Assembly: GCF_000318095.2 (NCBI RefSeq)
Contig: NZ_KB290716.1
Span: forward strand, 66,505-130,504
Origin: Alloprevotella sp. oral taxon 473 str. F0040
GTDB taxonomy: Bacteria; Bacteroidota; Bacteroidia; Bacteroidales; Bacteroidaceae
DNA length: 64,000 nt
Direction: 5' to 3'
Under the pieces are notes generated by a model. It ran no database searches. It was not told the DNA's origin and saw only the letters and a program-made list of their open reading frames with translations. This document shows, one piece after another, positions 8,761-17,343 of the stretch. Each line of letters starts with the position of its first letter. Position 1 is the first letter of the stretch. A program made the position numbers and the translations under genes.

Positions 8761-11700
8761 TTATTCTTTGATACTGAATTTAGACAAGAAAGCCTTTGCC
8801 TGCTTAACACTGCTCCATTTGCGAGCGTATCCAGCAGAGAGTGACTTATCGAAAAGCAATGCCTTACCGATGGTATGCACCACAGCATACGAGCTACTGC
8901 GGATATATTGAGGAGCAGTTTCGCGATCGTAGTTGGCATCACGCACCAATTGGTTGTAAGGTGCCACCACAGGGACGGTTTGTCCGCTTTCGTCCTTCAA
9001 CACAATACTGTTAGGAGTCTGCGACACATTCAACTTCATATACACCTTCGTCTCATTGTTTACACTAGAGGTGGAGTATTCTTCCTTGCTTGTCACATTG
9101 TCCACAAACACGCTTTCGTCTTGGAAGTGGTATTTTAAGAAGTTGACCAAAGTAGTGATCATAGCTTGCGCCTTGATTTTCACTTCACCATTGTGCTTAT
9201 TCACTGCATCTACTTCCTTCTGATTACTCTTATCATCTGCGAGTTTTACTTCAGCTTGGAGATTATCAGTGAGATACTTCTCAATTTTTTCCCAAGTGGG
9301 AAGTCCCTTGTCCACCTCAGCCTTTACAGCTTCATTAGTAGGAGCGTAGATGGTATAACGATAGTTATTGAAGAAACGCACGAGCTTATCATCCTTGGTA
9401 CCGGCATTAAACACTTGTCCAGCCTTATTACCTGCTACAAAGACATAATATTTCAGAGCCACCTTTTCACGTTCCTTACCAGCAGCATCGTCTAACTTCT
9501 TAGCCTTGAGAGAATCATACAAACCTGCTTTATCAAGAACATCAGTATTCAAGCCATCGCAAAGCTTCATAAACTCCGCATAGTCTGTATTCTTGGTCAA
9601 GATTTGGTAAGCAGAATGAGTCGTAGCCTGCAAAGGACGATCAAGAAGGTAGGTCATACCATTACCATAACCATTCTTTTCGCGTGTTTGGTCATACTCT
9701 GCTGTAATCGTTGATTGATAGGCTGCTCCCGTACCTTGGAGTTGTTCGGCCAAGCCTCCCATCAAAGTAGTACCCTTTCCGCGTTTACCAGTGCTGGTTA
9801 CCATGATTGGAGCCCCCTCACGAGACAAGAAATACTTGCGTTCGGCGTTAATACCTTGCACATCATTATTGTCGTGTACCACGATGTGATGGTTCACCAT
9901 CTCAATCAAGAGTTTCTTCTTGATATAACCTACCCCCTGGTCGATCGTTACGTGACCTTCATGGTGGTAGTTTCTTTCTTCTTGGTCTTTAGTTTGTGGA
10001 CCAGTGTTCAGGTTCAAGCGATAAGCCAACTGGCGCACACCCAAAGTCTTCACACCACTTCCCGCACCACGCGTATTAGTAGGCTCCCAACGATAATAAA
10101 TCTGGCGATTTCTCATCATGGAGGCAGGATCAATGTAACCAAAGTTCTTCAATCCATCGTCTGTAGGTACAAAGAAGGAGAAGCGGCTTTGCATTGCCTT
10201 CAAATAAGTTGAGAAGTACTGCTGCAAAGGTGCTTTAGCATAGTCACTACCTTGCACAAAAGAATCGTCGGCACGAACCACAGTACGTACTATTTGCGTG
10301 TTACTGCTATAAAGTGCAGGAGCCAACACAGAAGCATAGTCCGCAGGTGAAACCACACGATTCATTACATAGACCACACCATTGTTTGCTAAAAGAGTCT
10401 TGTCAATGACAGACTTATAAGCCGCCTCACTTGGATAGTCACGAAGGGGGAACATGGGGTCACGCGCATCATTCATAATGGTGAGGTACTTTGAAGGAAC
10501 GCTCTCATTGAATGAGGGTTTCATCAAGTTATTCACCAAAGGCTGCACGATATCCAAAGGAATTTGGTCGATGTGTTTCAGAAGATTCTCTTCGTTCACC
10601 TCAAGATCCTTAAGACCATAACGTTCAAGCAGCACTTGCCCCGCGCCACGCAAGAAATAATCTCTCAATGCTTTGTCACTGGGAACAAACATCACGCCCA
10701 TGTCTTTCTCCTTCTCCGTGCCACCTTCAGGCTTATAAGAGTTCCAGCCTGGATCGTAAGTCAGGAGGGGGAAATCATTATTTACAATGCGATCAGGCCC
10801 AGTAGTCAAGCGGCCTGTCTTAGTATTGATTGCAAAATAGCGTTTTTCAAAGATAGAGTCTATACTATTATTATGGAGAGCTTTGTAGTTCTCTGTCAGT
10901 GTTGCATCATAATAAGGTGCGCTGAAACGATCTAAGATGTGGCTAAAGATATTAGTTTCGCCATTACTGCGAATCTCTTCTGCCATACTGCTGGGTGGAA
11001 CCAACACCTTATCAAGCACATGAAAATAACCATTCAAGCATACAACGTCTTGCTCCATCACACGATTACCAAAGACATAAGCACGAGTAGGATCACTTTC
11101 ATTCCAGCCATTCTTATCTCCAACAATAAAGGCCACATCGCTACGTCTAACGCGCTGCTCCTTCATATTGTTTTCTATGAAGTGTGTCATCATAGGCTCA
11201 GAGTCATCTGTCGCCATAAGGATACTCTTACCCTTATCACCCTTGAAGCGGTCCCAATAGTGTTTTTCGCCTTCCACCTGACTATAATTAGTAGGAAGCT
11301 CTTCTGGACGCCACAAACGCACACTATCCACAACAGCAGCTGCAGAGTTCTGGCGCAAAGCGAGGTTTTTATCGCCATTGTCTGCATTACCCATCATCTC
11401 GATCACATAGGCATTATTGAGCTGTGCACCATTGAAGAGAATACGCTTTTGGGCATCGGTGAGTTGTTCATAAGAACTAACTCCCCATTTATTGTTCTTG
11501 AAGAATTCCTCATAAGCCGCATCTGGAGCGACAAACAGCGTTTTACTACCCGTCTTCGACATCACCTCCTTATAACCGAGGTCTTCGATTAGACGCACTG
11601 TGTAGTTAAACTTATTACGCCCCTTGAGTTCATCATAGATACTACCACCCAAGAAACTCGGACGAGTCTCATCGAGCTTATAGTCATCTTGACAAGAGTA

Positions 11701-11793
11701 CGTGATGCCGCCAATTGAGAGCAACAGGAAAGCTCCAATCATGGTCTTTCCCATTCTGCAAAAACGGTTTTTCATACACATGCTTTTTATCAT
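8761..11793 (-). CDS. Large multi-FAS1 (fasciclin) lipoprotein, 1010 aa, first gene of the SusCD operon
   Basis: The signal peptide ends at ITYSC (Cys34). Met7 (11775) or Met14 could also be the start, and the lipobox is kept in every case. At least four FAS1-type core strands recur: LFVAPDAAYEEF (~86), MFVPSDKALRDYF (~368), FFVPTDDGLKNF (~540) and IYAPTNEAVKAE (~815). This suggests four degenerate FAS1 repeats joined by long insertions. The gene is 11 bp upstream of susC, an unusual leading position for a surface lipoprotein. FAS1 domains are known as adhesion modules; binding of a host or dietary polymer on behalf of the SusCD pair is inferred. No enzyme motif was recognised. Confidence 0.85.
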   Translation of the reverse strand: MIKSMCMKNRFCRMGKTMIGAFLLLSIGGITYSCQDDYKLDETRPSFLGGSIYDELKGRNKFNYTVRLIEDLGYKEVMSKTGSKTLFVAPDAAYEEFFKNNKWGVSSYEQLTDAQKRILFNGAQLNNAYVIEMMGNADNGDKNLALRQNSAAAVVDSVRLWRPEELPTNYSQVEGEKHYWDRFKGDKGKSILMATDDSEPMMTHFIENNMKEQRVRRSDVAFIVGDKNGWNESDPTRAYVFGNRVMEQDVVCLNGYFHVLDKVLVPPSSMAEEIRSNGETNIFSHILDRFSAPYYDATLTENYKALHNNSIDSIFEKRYFAINTKTGRLTTGPDRIVNNDFPLLTYDPGWNSYKPEGGTEKEKDMGVMFVPSDKALRDYFLRGAGQVLLERYGLKDLEVNEENLLKHIDQIPLDIVQPLVNNLMKPSFNESVPSKYLTIMNDARDPMFPLRDYPSEAAYKSVIDKTLLANNGVVYVMNRVVSPADYASVLAPALYSSNTQIVRTVVRADDSFVQGSDYAKAPLQQYFSTYLKAMQSRFSFFVPTDDGLKNFGYIDPASMMRNRQIYYRWEPTNTRGAGSGVKTLGVRQLAYRLNLNTGPQTKDQEERNYHHEGHVTIDQGVGYIKKKLLIEMVNHHIVVHDNNDVQGINAERKYFLSREGAPIMVTSTGKRGKGTTLMGGLAEQLQGTGAAYQSTITAEYDQTREKNGYGNGMTYLLDRPLQATTHSAYQILTKNTDYAEFMKLCDGLNTDVLDKAGLYDSLKAKKLDDAAGKEREKVALKYYVFVAGNKAGQVFNAGTKDDKLVRFFNNYRYTIYAPTNEAVKAEVDKGLPTWEKIEKYLTDNLQAEVKLADDKSNQKEVDAVNKHNGEVKIKAQAMITTLVNFLKYHFQDESVFVDNVTSKEEYSTSSVNNETKVYMKLNVSQTPNSIVLKDESGQTVPVVAPYNQLVRDANYDRETAPQYIRSSSYAVVHTIGKALLFDKSLSAGYARKWSSVKQAKAFLSKFSIKE

Positions 11794-11867
11794 TTATTAT
11801 GTATTCGTTTTATTGTTGCAAGTTAAAACCGTATGGACTTAAGGGTGATTCTATCCACACGACTTCG

Positions 11868-11899
11868 CAAAATTAGTCGAAAAGCAACTACTGACCAAA
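11868..11899 (-). promoter_or_regulatory. Promoter of the FAS1-SusCD operon
   Basis: On the minus strand TTTG (11899-11896), exactly 20 bases, then TAATTTTG (11875-11868) match the Bacteroidetes vegetative promoter. Transcription should start about 7 bases downstream, giving a leader of roughly 65 nt before 11793. No regulator gene of the HTCS, SusR or ECF type adjoins it inside the window. Confidence 0.7.
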
Positions 11900-12829
11900 T
11901 TTCCACGGACTATTTTTCGCCTCTCACATTAAGTTTTTTAATACTCAGGCTGAGTGCTAGCAAAATCTAGGTAATCTCTTTCATTTTTCAAGCAGGAAAT
12001 GAATATTATTTACATATCCATCCAGATAAAGCAGATTATACCCGAATATAGGCGAGTACACTTTGCAAAAACTACTATTAAAACTGCACACACTATTCAT
12101 TTTTACCTTCCTAAAAATCGCAATAATCAAAAACAAAAATACACACTTAACAACATTATATATCATATAAGAAAATAACTCTTATATCAACTCCACCAAC
12201 ATCCTTACGATAATCGAAGCAAAATTCAATGCTAGCTAACGGCATAAAAGGAAAAGCGACTCACCAGCTTGGGCAACCCAGCCAACGAATGAACTTTCCA
12301 TATTGACAACTCCAAAGCTTCACGAGCAATCTATCCATTTCCCTTCAACCGCTATGCTTCATGCTCTAAAGATGATTCAGACAGCAACTCGCCGAACTCT
12401 CCTCCGTTCTAGAATCACCCTATTATCACATTCAATCTGAACGCAAAATCTTGAGCTCAAAATCGGACAAACACCCTAGTCATCTCCTACACCGCTCAAA
12501 AAAAGTCACTTATATCTCACATCCGCAACAAAAGCAAGAGACCAAAAAACAACATGGCCACCTTCAAGCATCCTATCTATCAACTTATTATCATCACTTT
12601 CTCACTTCAACAGAAAACAAGGAAACAGAATAAACCCACGAAATTAAAAGACATTTCAAATAGAAGCTTTCAGACATTATTCGTAAAGTAAGACCTTAGC
12701 CCAACGAAAGAAAACGCTCACATTGCACATCTGGTGAAGATGCGCCCAACTGCACCCCATCTAACTCTATTGGCAACAGCAACTCAGTCCAACACACCCA
12801 AATGAAATCATACAACTCTAGCCCAAACT
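11900..12829. other. AT-rich non-coding stretch, nothing recognised
   Basis: About 930 bp between the divergent SusCD-operon promoter and the repeat array. The few short open frames (60-61 codons) have low-complexity, non-conserved-looking translations and no promoter of the expected type. I see no tRNA, transposase remnant or clear hairpin. It may be decayed accessory DNA. Confidence 0.5.
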
Positions 12830-12955
12830 CTCGGAGGATTATAATAAATACTCCGAGAGTTCTGGCAAAATCTCCGAGAGTTTCGATAAAATCTCCGAGA
12901 TATTTTTGAAAAACTCCTAGATTTTCTGTGATTTCTCAGAGAAAGTTTATCTACG
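12830..12955. repeat. Tandem 21-bp repeat array (locus A, six units)
   Basis: Units begin at 12830, 12851, 12872, 12893, 12914 and 12935, each exactly 21 bp apart. The best three start CTCCGAGA, followed by a T-rich then A-rich half (pattern CTCCGAGAnTTTnnnnnAAAT). The flanking units are degenerate (CTCGGAGG, CTCCTAGA, CTCAGAGA). The core is nearly palindromic (CTCSGAG). The same periodic motif recurs near 31,970 and 46,088. The array ends about 55 bp upstream of the lepA -33 element. Confidence 0.85.
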
Positions 12956-13010
12956 TTGGAAGGACGAAAAAAAGAAGAAAGAGATTCCTCTAAAAGCTCT
13001 TCCATTGCTG

Positions 13011-13042
13011 TTTGTTCATATCACACAAAATCAGTATCTTTG
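13011..13042 (+). promoter_or_regulatory. Promoter upstream of lepA
   Basis: TTTG at 13011-13014, 20-base spacer, TATCTTTG at 13035-13042: a full match to the Bacteroidetes promoter. The start site should lie near 13049, which leaves an unusually long (~360 nt) leader before lepA. Confidence 0.7.
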
Positions 13043-13408
13043 CAGATGGTTGCCCTATGCGCAGCCTCTATTGGCCACACATTATAGCTCTTAACGCACT
13101 GATGTTACCTCTTCTCACCAGTACGATTTCTACCTCTAACAGAGCCCCCGCCTCACGCGCTATGTAAATGACTAAAAGTAGTTTGCGAATACGAATTGCC
13201 AACGCTCAGGAATTCCAACATTGCAACAGCACCCTGGCAATTATCTCTCTGCGTTGTAGCCCGTCCTCAAGAGTTCAAATGTAATCATAGTGGCTTACAT
13301 GGCTTTATCCTCGCTAACCCACATGGCGAATAACGCTACAAACTCATTAAATAGCTGGTATTCAGTAAAAACTCTATACTTTTCCACCCTCTCATCTCAA
13401 CAAGGCTC
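13043..13408 (+). other. Long leader of lepA or an unrecognised small RNA
   Basis: About 360 transcribed but apparently non-coding bases between the promoter and the lepA start. I find no long open frame and no signature of RNase P RNA, tmRNA, 6S RNA or a known riboswitch. It may be a 5' UTR or carry a separate small RNA. Confidence 0.35.
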
Positions 13409-15190
13409 ATGAAGCACATCCGAAATTTCTGCATTATCGCCCACATTGACCACGGAAAAAGCACTTTGGCTGACCGATTGCTTGAACGCACGTCAACCAT
13501 CAAGGTGACCGCAGGCCAAATGCTCGATGACATGGACCTCGAAAAAGAGCGCGGTATCACCATCAAAAGTCACGCTATCCAGATGAATTATAAGTTGGAT
13601 AACCAAGACTATGTGCTTAACCTCATTGATACCCCAGGACACGTGGACTTTGCCTACGAGGTGAGCCGCTCCATTGCAGCTTGCGAAGGCTGTTTGTTGG
13701 TGGTAGACTCCACTCAAGGTGTGCAAGCACAGACGATATCCAACCTCTACATGGCTATTGAGCATGATTTGGAAATCATTCCTGTGCTCAACAAGTGCGA
13801 CATGCCCAACTCTATGCCAGAAGAGGTGGAAGACGAAATCATCGAACTCATCGGCTGCAAACGCGAAGACATCATTCGTGCTTCGGGTAAGACGGGCGAA
13901 GGCATTGACGACATTCTCCGCGCTGTGGTAGAGCGCATCCCCGCTCCTGTGGGAGATCCAGATGCTCCCTTGCAGGCTTTGATTTTTGACTCGGTGTTCA
14001 ACTCTTATCGTGGCATCATCGCCTACTTTAAGATCGTAAATGGCTCGATCAAAAGTGGAGAGAATGTGCTTTTTGTCAACACTGGCAAACAATATAAGGC
14101 CGATGAAGTGGGTGTGCTCAAGATGGAGCTTTCTCCCAAAAAGGAACTTTCCTGTGGCGATGTAGGCTATATTGTAAGTGGTATCAAGACAGCTACAGAA
14201 GTGAAAGTAGGCGATACCATCACTACCGTCGAAAATCCTTGCCAAAAGGCTATTGAAGGTTTTGAAGAAGTGAAGCCCATGGTCTTCGCTGGTGTCTACC
14301 CTATCGAAACCGAAGACTTTGAACTCCTCCGTGCATCTTTGGAAAAACTCCAGCTCAACGATGCCTCTTTGTCCTTCCAACCCGAATCGTCTGTTGCACT
14401 CGGTTTCGGTTTCCGTTGCGGATTCCTCGGACTCCTCCACATGGAAATCGTGCAAGAACGCCTAGACCGTGAGTTCAACATGAACGTCATCACCACCGTG
14501 CCCAACGTAAGCTACAACATCTACGACAAACACATGGAGATGAAAGAGGTGCACAACCCTGCTGGTATGCCCGATGCGATGGAGATCGACCACATCGAAG
14601 AGCCCTACATTCGCGCTTCTATCATCACACGCACCGATTTCATCGGTAACATCATGACCCTCTGCTTGGGTAAACGTGGTGAACTCATCAAGCAGGAATA
14701 CGTTTCGGGCGACCGTGTAGAACTCCACTACGACATGCCACTGGCGGAAATCGTGATTGACTTCTACGACAAACTCAAATCTATCTCCAAGGGATACGCT
14801 TCGTTTGATTATCACCCCATCGGATTCCGCCCTTCAAAGCTCGTAAAACTCGATATTCTCCTCAATGGCGAACCCGTGGATGCCCTTTCTACGCTCACAC
14901 ACGTGGACAACTCCGTATACTTCGGCCGTCGCATGTGTGAAAAGCTCAAGGAATTGCTCCCACGTCAGCAGTTTGACATCGCCATCCAAGCCGCCATTGG
15001 TGCGAAAATCATTGCGCGCGAAACCGTAAAACAGTTGCGTAAAGACGTGACTGCCAAGTGTTATGGTGGTGACATCAGCCGTAAGCGCAAACTTCTCGAA
15101 AAACAAAAGCGCGGTAAGAAGAAGATGAAGGAAATCGGTAACGTACAGGTGCCTCAAAAGGCATTCCTTGCCGTGCTGAAACTCGACTAA
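13409..15190 (+). CDS. lepA: Translation elongation factor 4 (LepA)
   Basis: 593 residues, the normal EF4 length. The GTPase domain shows AHIDHGKST (11-19), DTPGHVDF (74-81) and NKCD (128-131). EF-G-like domains II, III and V follow, then the EF4-specific C-terminal domain, with [21 protein letters not shown] near the end. EF4 binds stalled or back-tracked ribosomes and affects translation fidelity and ribosome assembly. It is the first gene of the plus-strand housekeeping block and has its own promoter 370 bp upstream. pheS follows 163 bp later without an obvious terminator. Confidence 0.98.
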   Translation: MKHIRNFCIIAHIDHGKSTLADRLLERTSTIKVTAGQMLDDMDLEKERGITIKSHAIQMNYKLDNQDYVLNLIDTPGHVDFAYEVSRSIAACEGCLLVVDSTQGVQAQTISNLYMAIEHDLEIIPVLNKCDMPNSMPEEVEDEIIELIGCKREDIIRASGKTGEGIDDILRAVVERIPAPVGDPDAPLQALIFDSVFNSYRGIIAYFKIVNGSIKSGENVLFVNTGKQYKADEVGVLKMELSPKKELSCGDVGYIVSGIKTATEVKVGDTITTVENPCQKAIEGFEEVKPMVFAGVYPIETEDFELLRASLEKLQLNDASLSFQPESSVALGFGFRCGFLGLLHMEIVQERLDREFNMNVITTVPNVSYNIYDKHMEMKEVHNPAGMPDAMEIDHIEEPYIRASIITRTDFIGNIMTLCLGKRGELIKQEYVSGDRVELHYDMPLAEIVIDFYDKLKSISKGYASFDYHPIGFRPSKLVKLDILLNGEPVDALSTLTHVDNSVYFGRRMCEKLKELLPRQQFDIAIQAAIGAKIIARETVKQLRKDVTAKCYGGDISRKRKLLEKQKRGKKKMKEIGNVQVPQKAFLAVLKLD

Positions 15191-15353
15191 TCTCTCCCAG
15201 CCTCAGCATCTTTTATTTAAAAGACTAGACCCAAGTCCCATTAAGGAGCACACATCCTTGCTTGTGACACTCCATTCTTTCTCAGGATTTTAGCCTTAGT
15301 CTTCACTACATATTCGGAGCTTTGCTCCCTCTTTCTCGATAAAAATTAACATC

Positions 15354-16373
15354 ATGATAGAGAAAATCAAGCAGTTGCTCGCAGAAGTGCCGAGCCTTTC
15401 TGCACAAACTGACGAACAGCTCGAAGCACTTCGCTTGAAATACCTGAGCAAGAAAGGTCTTATTAACCAGCTCATGGCGGATTTCCGCAATGTTGCAGCA
15501 GATCAAAAGCGTGAAGTGGGTGTGTACATCAACCAATTGAAAGATGCACTCCAATCTCGCTTCAACGACCTCAAAGCGGAACTTGCCACCACCGAAGAAG
15601 ATCACTCACATCTCGATCTCACTCGCACGCCCTACCCCATTGCTTTGGGCACACGTCACCCTCTTTCGGTCGTGAAACAAGAAATCATCGACATTTTTGC
15701 TCGCATGGGCTTCTCACTCGCCGATGGCCCTGAAGTAGAAGACGACTGGCATGTATTTGGTTCCATGAACTTTGCCGAAGATCATCCAGCGCGCGACATG
15801 CAAGACACCTTCTTCATCGAAGCACATCCCGATGTGATCCTCCGCACCCACACTTCTAGCGTGCAAAGCCGCGTGATGGAACACACTAAGCCCCCCATCC
15901 GTGTGATTTGCCCTGGTCGTGTATACCGCAACGAAGCTATTTCTGCACGTGCACACTGCTTCTTCCACCAAGTAGAAGGCTTGTACATCGACAAAGATGT
16001 GTCATTCACCGACTTAAAACAAGTATTGCTCACCTTCGCGCGTGAGATGTTCGGTCCTGACACTCAGATTCGCTTGCGCCCCTCCTACTTCCCCTTCACC
16101 GAACCTTCTGCTGAAATGGACATTTCGTGCAATATCTGCGGTGGTGAAGGATGCGGATTCTGCAAACACACTGGCTGGGTGGAAATCCTCGGTTGCGGTA
16201 TGGTAGACCCAGCTGTGCTTGAAGCTAACGGCATTGACTCCACTATCTATAAAGGCTACGCCTTCGGTATGGGTGTAGAGCGCATCACCAACTTGAAGTA
16301 TCAAGTGAAAGACCTCCGTCTCTTCTCTGAAAACGATGTGCGCTTCCTCGACCAATTTATGGCAGCTCACTAA
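15354..16373 (+). CDS. pheS: Phenylalanyl-tRNA synthetase alpha subunit
   Basis: 339 residues. An N-terminal helical arm (1-85; AEVPSLSAQTDEQLEALRLKYLSKKG) precedes the class II catalytic core with RTHTSSVQSRVM, CPGRVYRNE, FTEPSAEMDISC and WVEILGCGMVDPAVLE, the PheS signature motifs. Four cysteines lie between FTEPSAEMD and GWVEI (CNICGGEGCGFC), a Zn-binding-like insert often seen in this family. The protein charges tRNA-Phe as an alpha2-beta2 enzyme; pheT is not in the window. A strong terminator follows immediately. Confidence 0.98.
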   Translation: MIEKIKQLLAEVPSLSAQTDEQLEALRLKYLSKKGLINQLMADFRNVAADQKREVGVYINQLKDALQSRFNDLKAELATTEEDHSHLDLTRTPYPIALGTRHPLSVVKQEIIDIFARMGFSLADGPEVEDDWHVFGSMNFAEDHPARDMQDTFFIEAHPDVILRTHTSSVQSRVMEHTKPPIRVICPGRVYRNEAISARAHCFFHQVEGLYIDKDVSFTDLKQVLLTFAREMFGPDTQIRLRPSYFPFTEPSAEMDISCNICGGEGCGFCKHTGWVEILGCGMVDPAVLEANGIDSTIYKGYAFGMGVERITNLKYQVKDLRLFSENDVRFLDQFMAAH

Positions 16374-16397
16374 TTAGAGCACTTTCCCCAAGTAGAT

Positions 16398-16433
16398 CCC
16401 CATAATATCTATGAGATATTGTGGGGATTTTTT
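16398..16433 (+). terminator. Intrinsic terminator after pheS
   Basis: A 13-bp stem (CCCCATAATATCT / AGATATTGTGGGG, one G-T pair) with a 3-base loop, followed by TTTTTT. Confidence 0.85.
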
Positions 16434-16564
16434 CTACAACAATGATATTACCCTCCCTCGCCTTAAGAGCTCTATAGCTGAATCTGACCACGACGATGAC
16501 AGATAACCAGTGTCCTACGTGGAAAGTTCAATCCAAGAAGGGCATAAGCGGTCTTAAAAGCGAA

Positions 16565-16634
16565 TATCTTTGCCATCTACTCCAAAAATAAGCCTTAAAT
16601 ATCCAAGTTGTATCAGCTAAAAGTAGTACCTTTG
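16565..16634 (+). promoter_or_regulatory. Candidate -7 elements upstream of pncA
   Basis: Two boxes of the TAnnTTTG type, TATCTTTG at 16565-16572 and TACCTTTG at 16627-16634. Neither has a well-placed TTTG at -33 (a TTG lies 16 bases before the second). The 16374-16741 gap otherwise holds only the pheS terminator. Confidence 0.45.
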
Positions 16635-16741
16635 CTAAGAACAAAAACCCTTTTGCCAACAAGCAAATTGCACAAAAATAGGCTACTGATGCGACTCATC
16701 GCCACACACCTTAGTGATTTGCCCTTCAAAAACACAACCCC

Positions 16742-17311
16742 ATGTCTTCTTTACCCCTCAACTCTTCTGATATCCACCTCGTTGTCGTGGATTGCCAACA
16801 TGATTTCTGCCATCCTGAAGGTGCGCTCTACGTGCCCCAAGGAGAGCGCGCAGTGGAAAACATTGCTAGCCTACTGAAAACTGGAAAAGTGGCGCGCGTC
16901 ACCTTCACGCTCGACTGGCATCCTCTCGACCACTGCTCTTTCAAACCACAAGGTGGGCAATGGCCCGTCCACTGTGTGCAATATAGTCGCGGAGTAGCTC
17001 TTGCAGAAAGTTTGATGGATCCTCCCCTCCTCTCCTCGCTGCATCCCACATTTGTGACCAAGGGAGCTAACCGCAACCAAGAAGAATATGGCGCCTTTGC
17101 TCAACCCTCTGTAGAAGAACTTGCATTGCTTCAGTCGGGCAAAGTGGTGGTATGTGGTATTGCTGGTGACTATTGTGTACTCGAAACGCTGAGAAATGTA
17201 CTTAAAGTGCGTCCTGATGCACAAGTGTTCATGGATGGCATCGCTTCGATTGACGGAGGCACCGCCCTCAACGAGTTTATGACTAAACATCAAATAGAGC
17301 GTTTCCAATAG
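16742..17311 (+). CDS. pncA: Nicotinamidase (isochorismatase-like hydrolase)
   Basis: 189 residues. The catalytic triad of the family is visible: Asp17 in VVDCQHDF, Lys107 in VTKGANRN and Cys145 in GIAGDYCVLE. The metal-binding DWHP (58-61) is also present. The enzyme deamidates nicotinamide to nicotinate. The next gene, 32 bp downstream, is nicotinate phosphoribosyltransferase, so the pair performs two successive steps of NAD salvage in the cytoplasm. nadD, which acts next, lies about 35 kb away in this window. Confidence 0.95.
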   Translation: MSSLPLNSSDIHLVVVDCQHDFCHPEGALYVPQGERAVENIASLLKTGKVARVTFTLDWHPLDHCSFKPQGGQWPVHCVQYSRGVALAESLMDPPLLSSLHPTFVTKGANRNQEEYGAFAQPSVEELALLQSGKVVVCGIAGDYCVLETLRNVLKVRPDAQVFMDGIASIDGGTALNEFMTKHQIERFQ

Positions 17312-17343
17312 TTACTCGAGAAAAATCTCCTAAGTAAAAAGCT

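Noticed and set aside
12830..12955. Possible CRISPR array
   Set aside because: Units are contiguous 21-bp degenerate repeats without unique spacers, and no cas genes are present.
12808..13005. 65-codon minus-strand ORF across the 21-bp array, giving 7-residue repeats (RRFYRNS-like)
   Set aside because: The heptads follow automatically from a 21-bp repeat without stops. The equivalent arrays at 31,970 and 46,088 do not keep a comparable frame, so coding is not supported.
13493..14455. 320-codon minus-strand frame inside lepA
   Set aside because: Antisense shadow of a highly conserved gene; no start signal and no recognisable domain.
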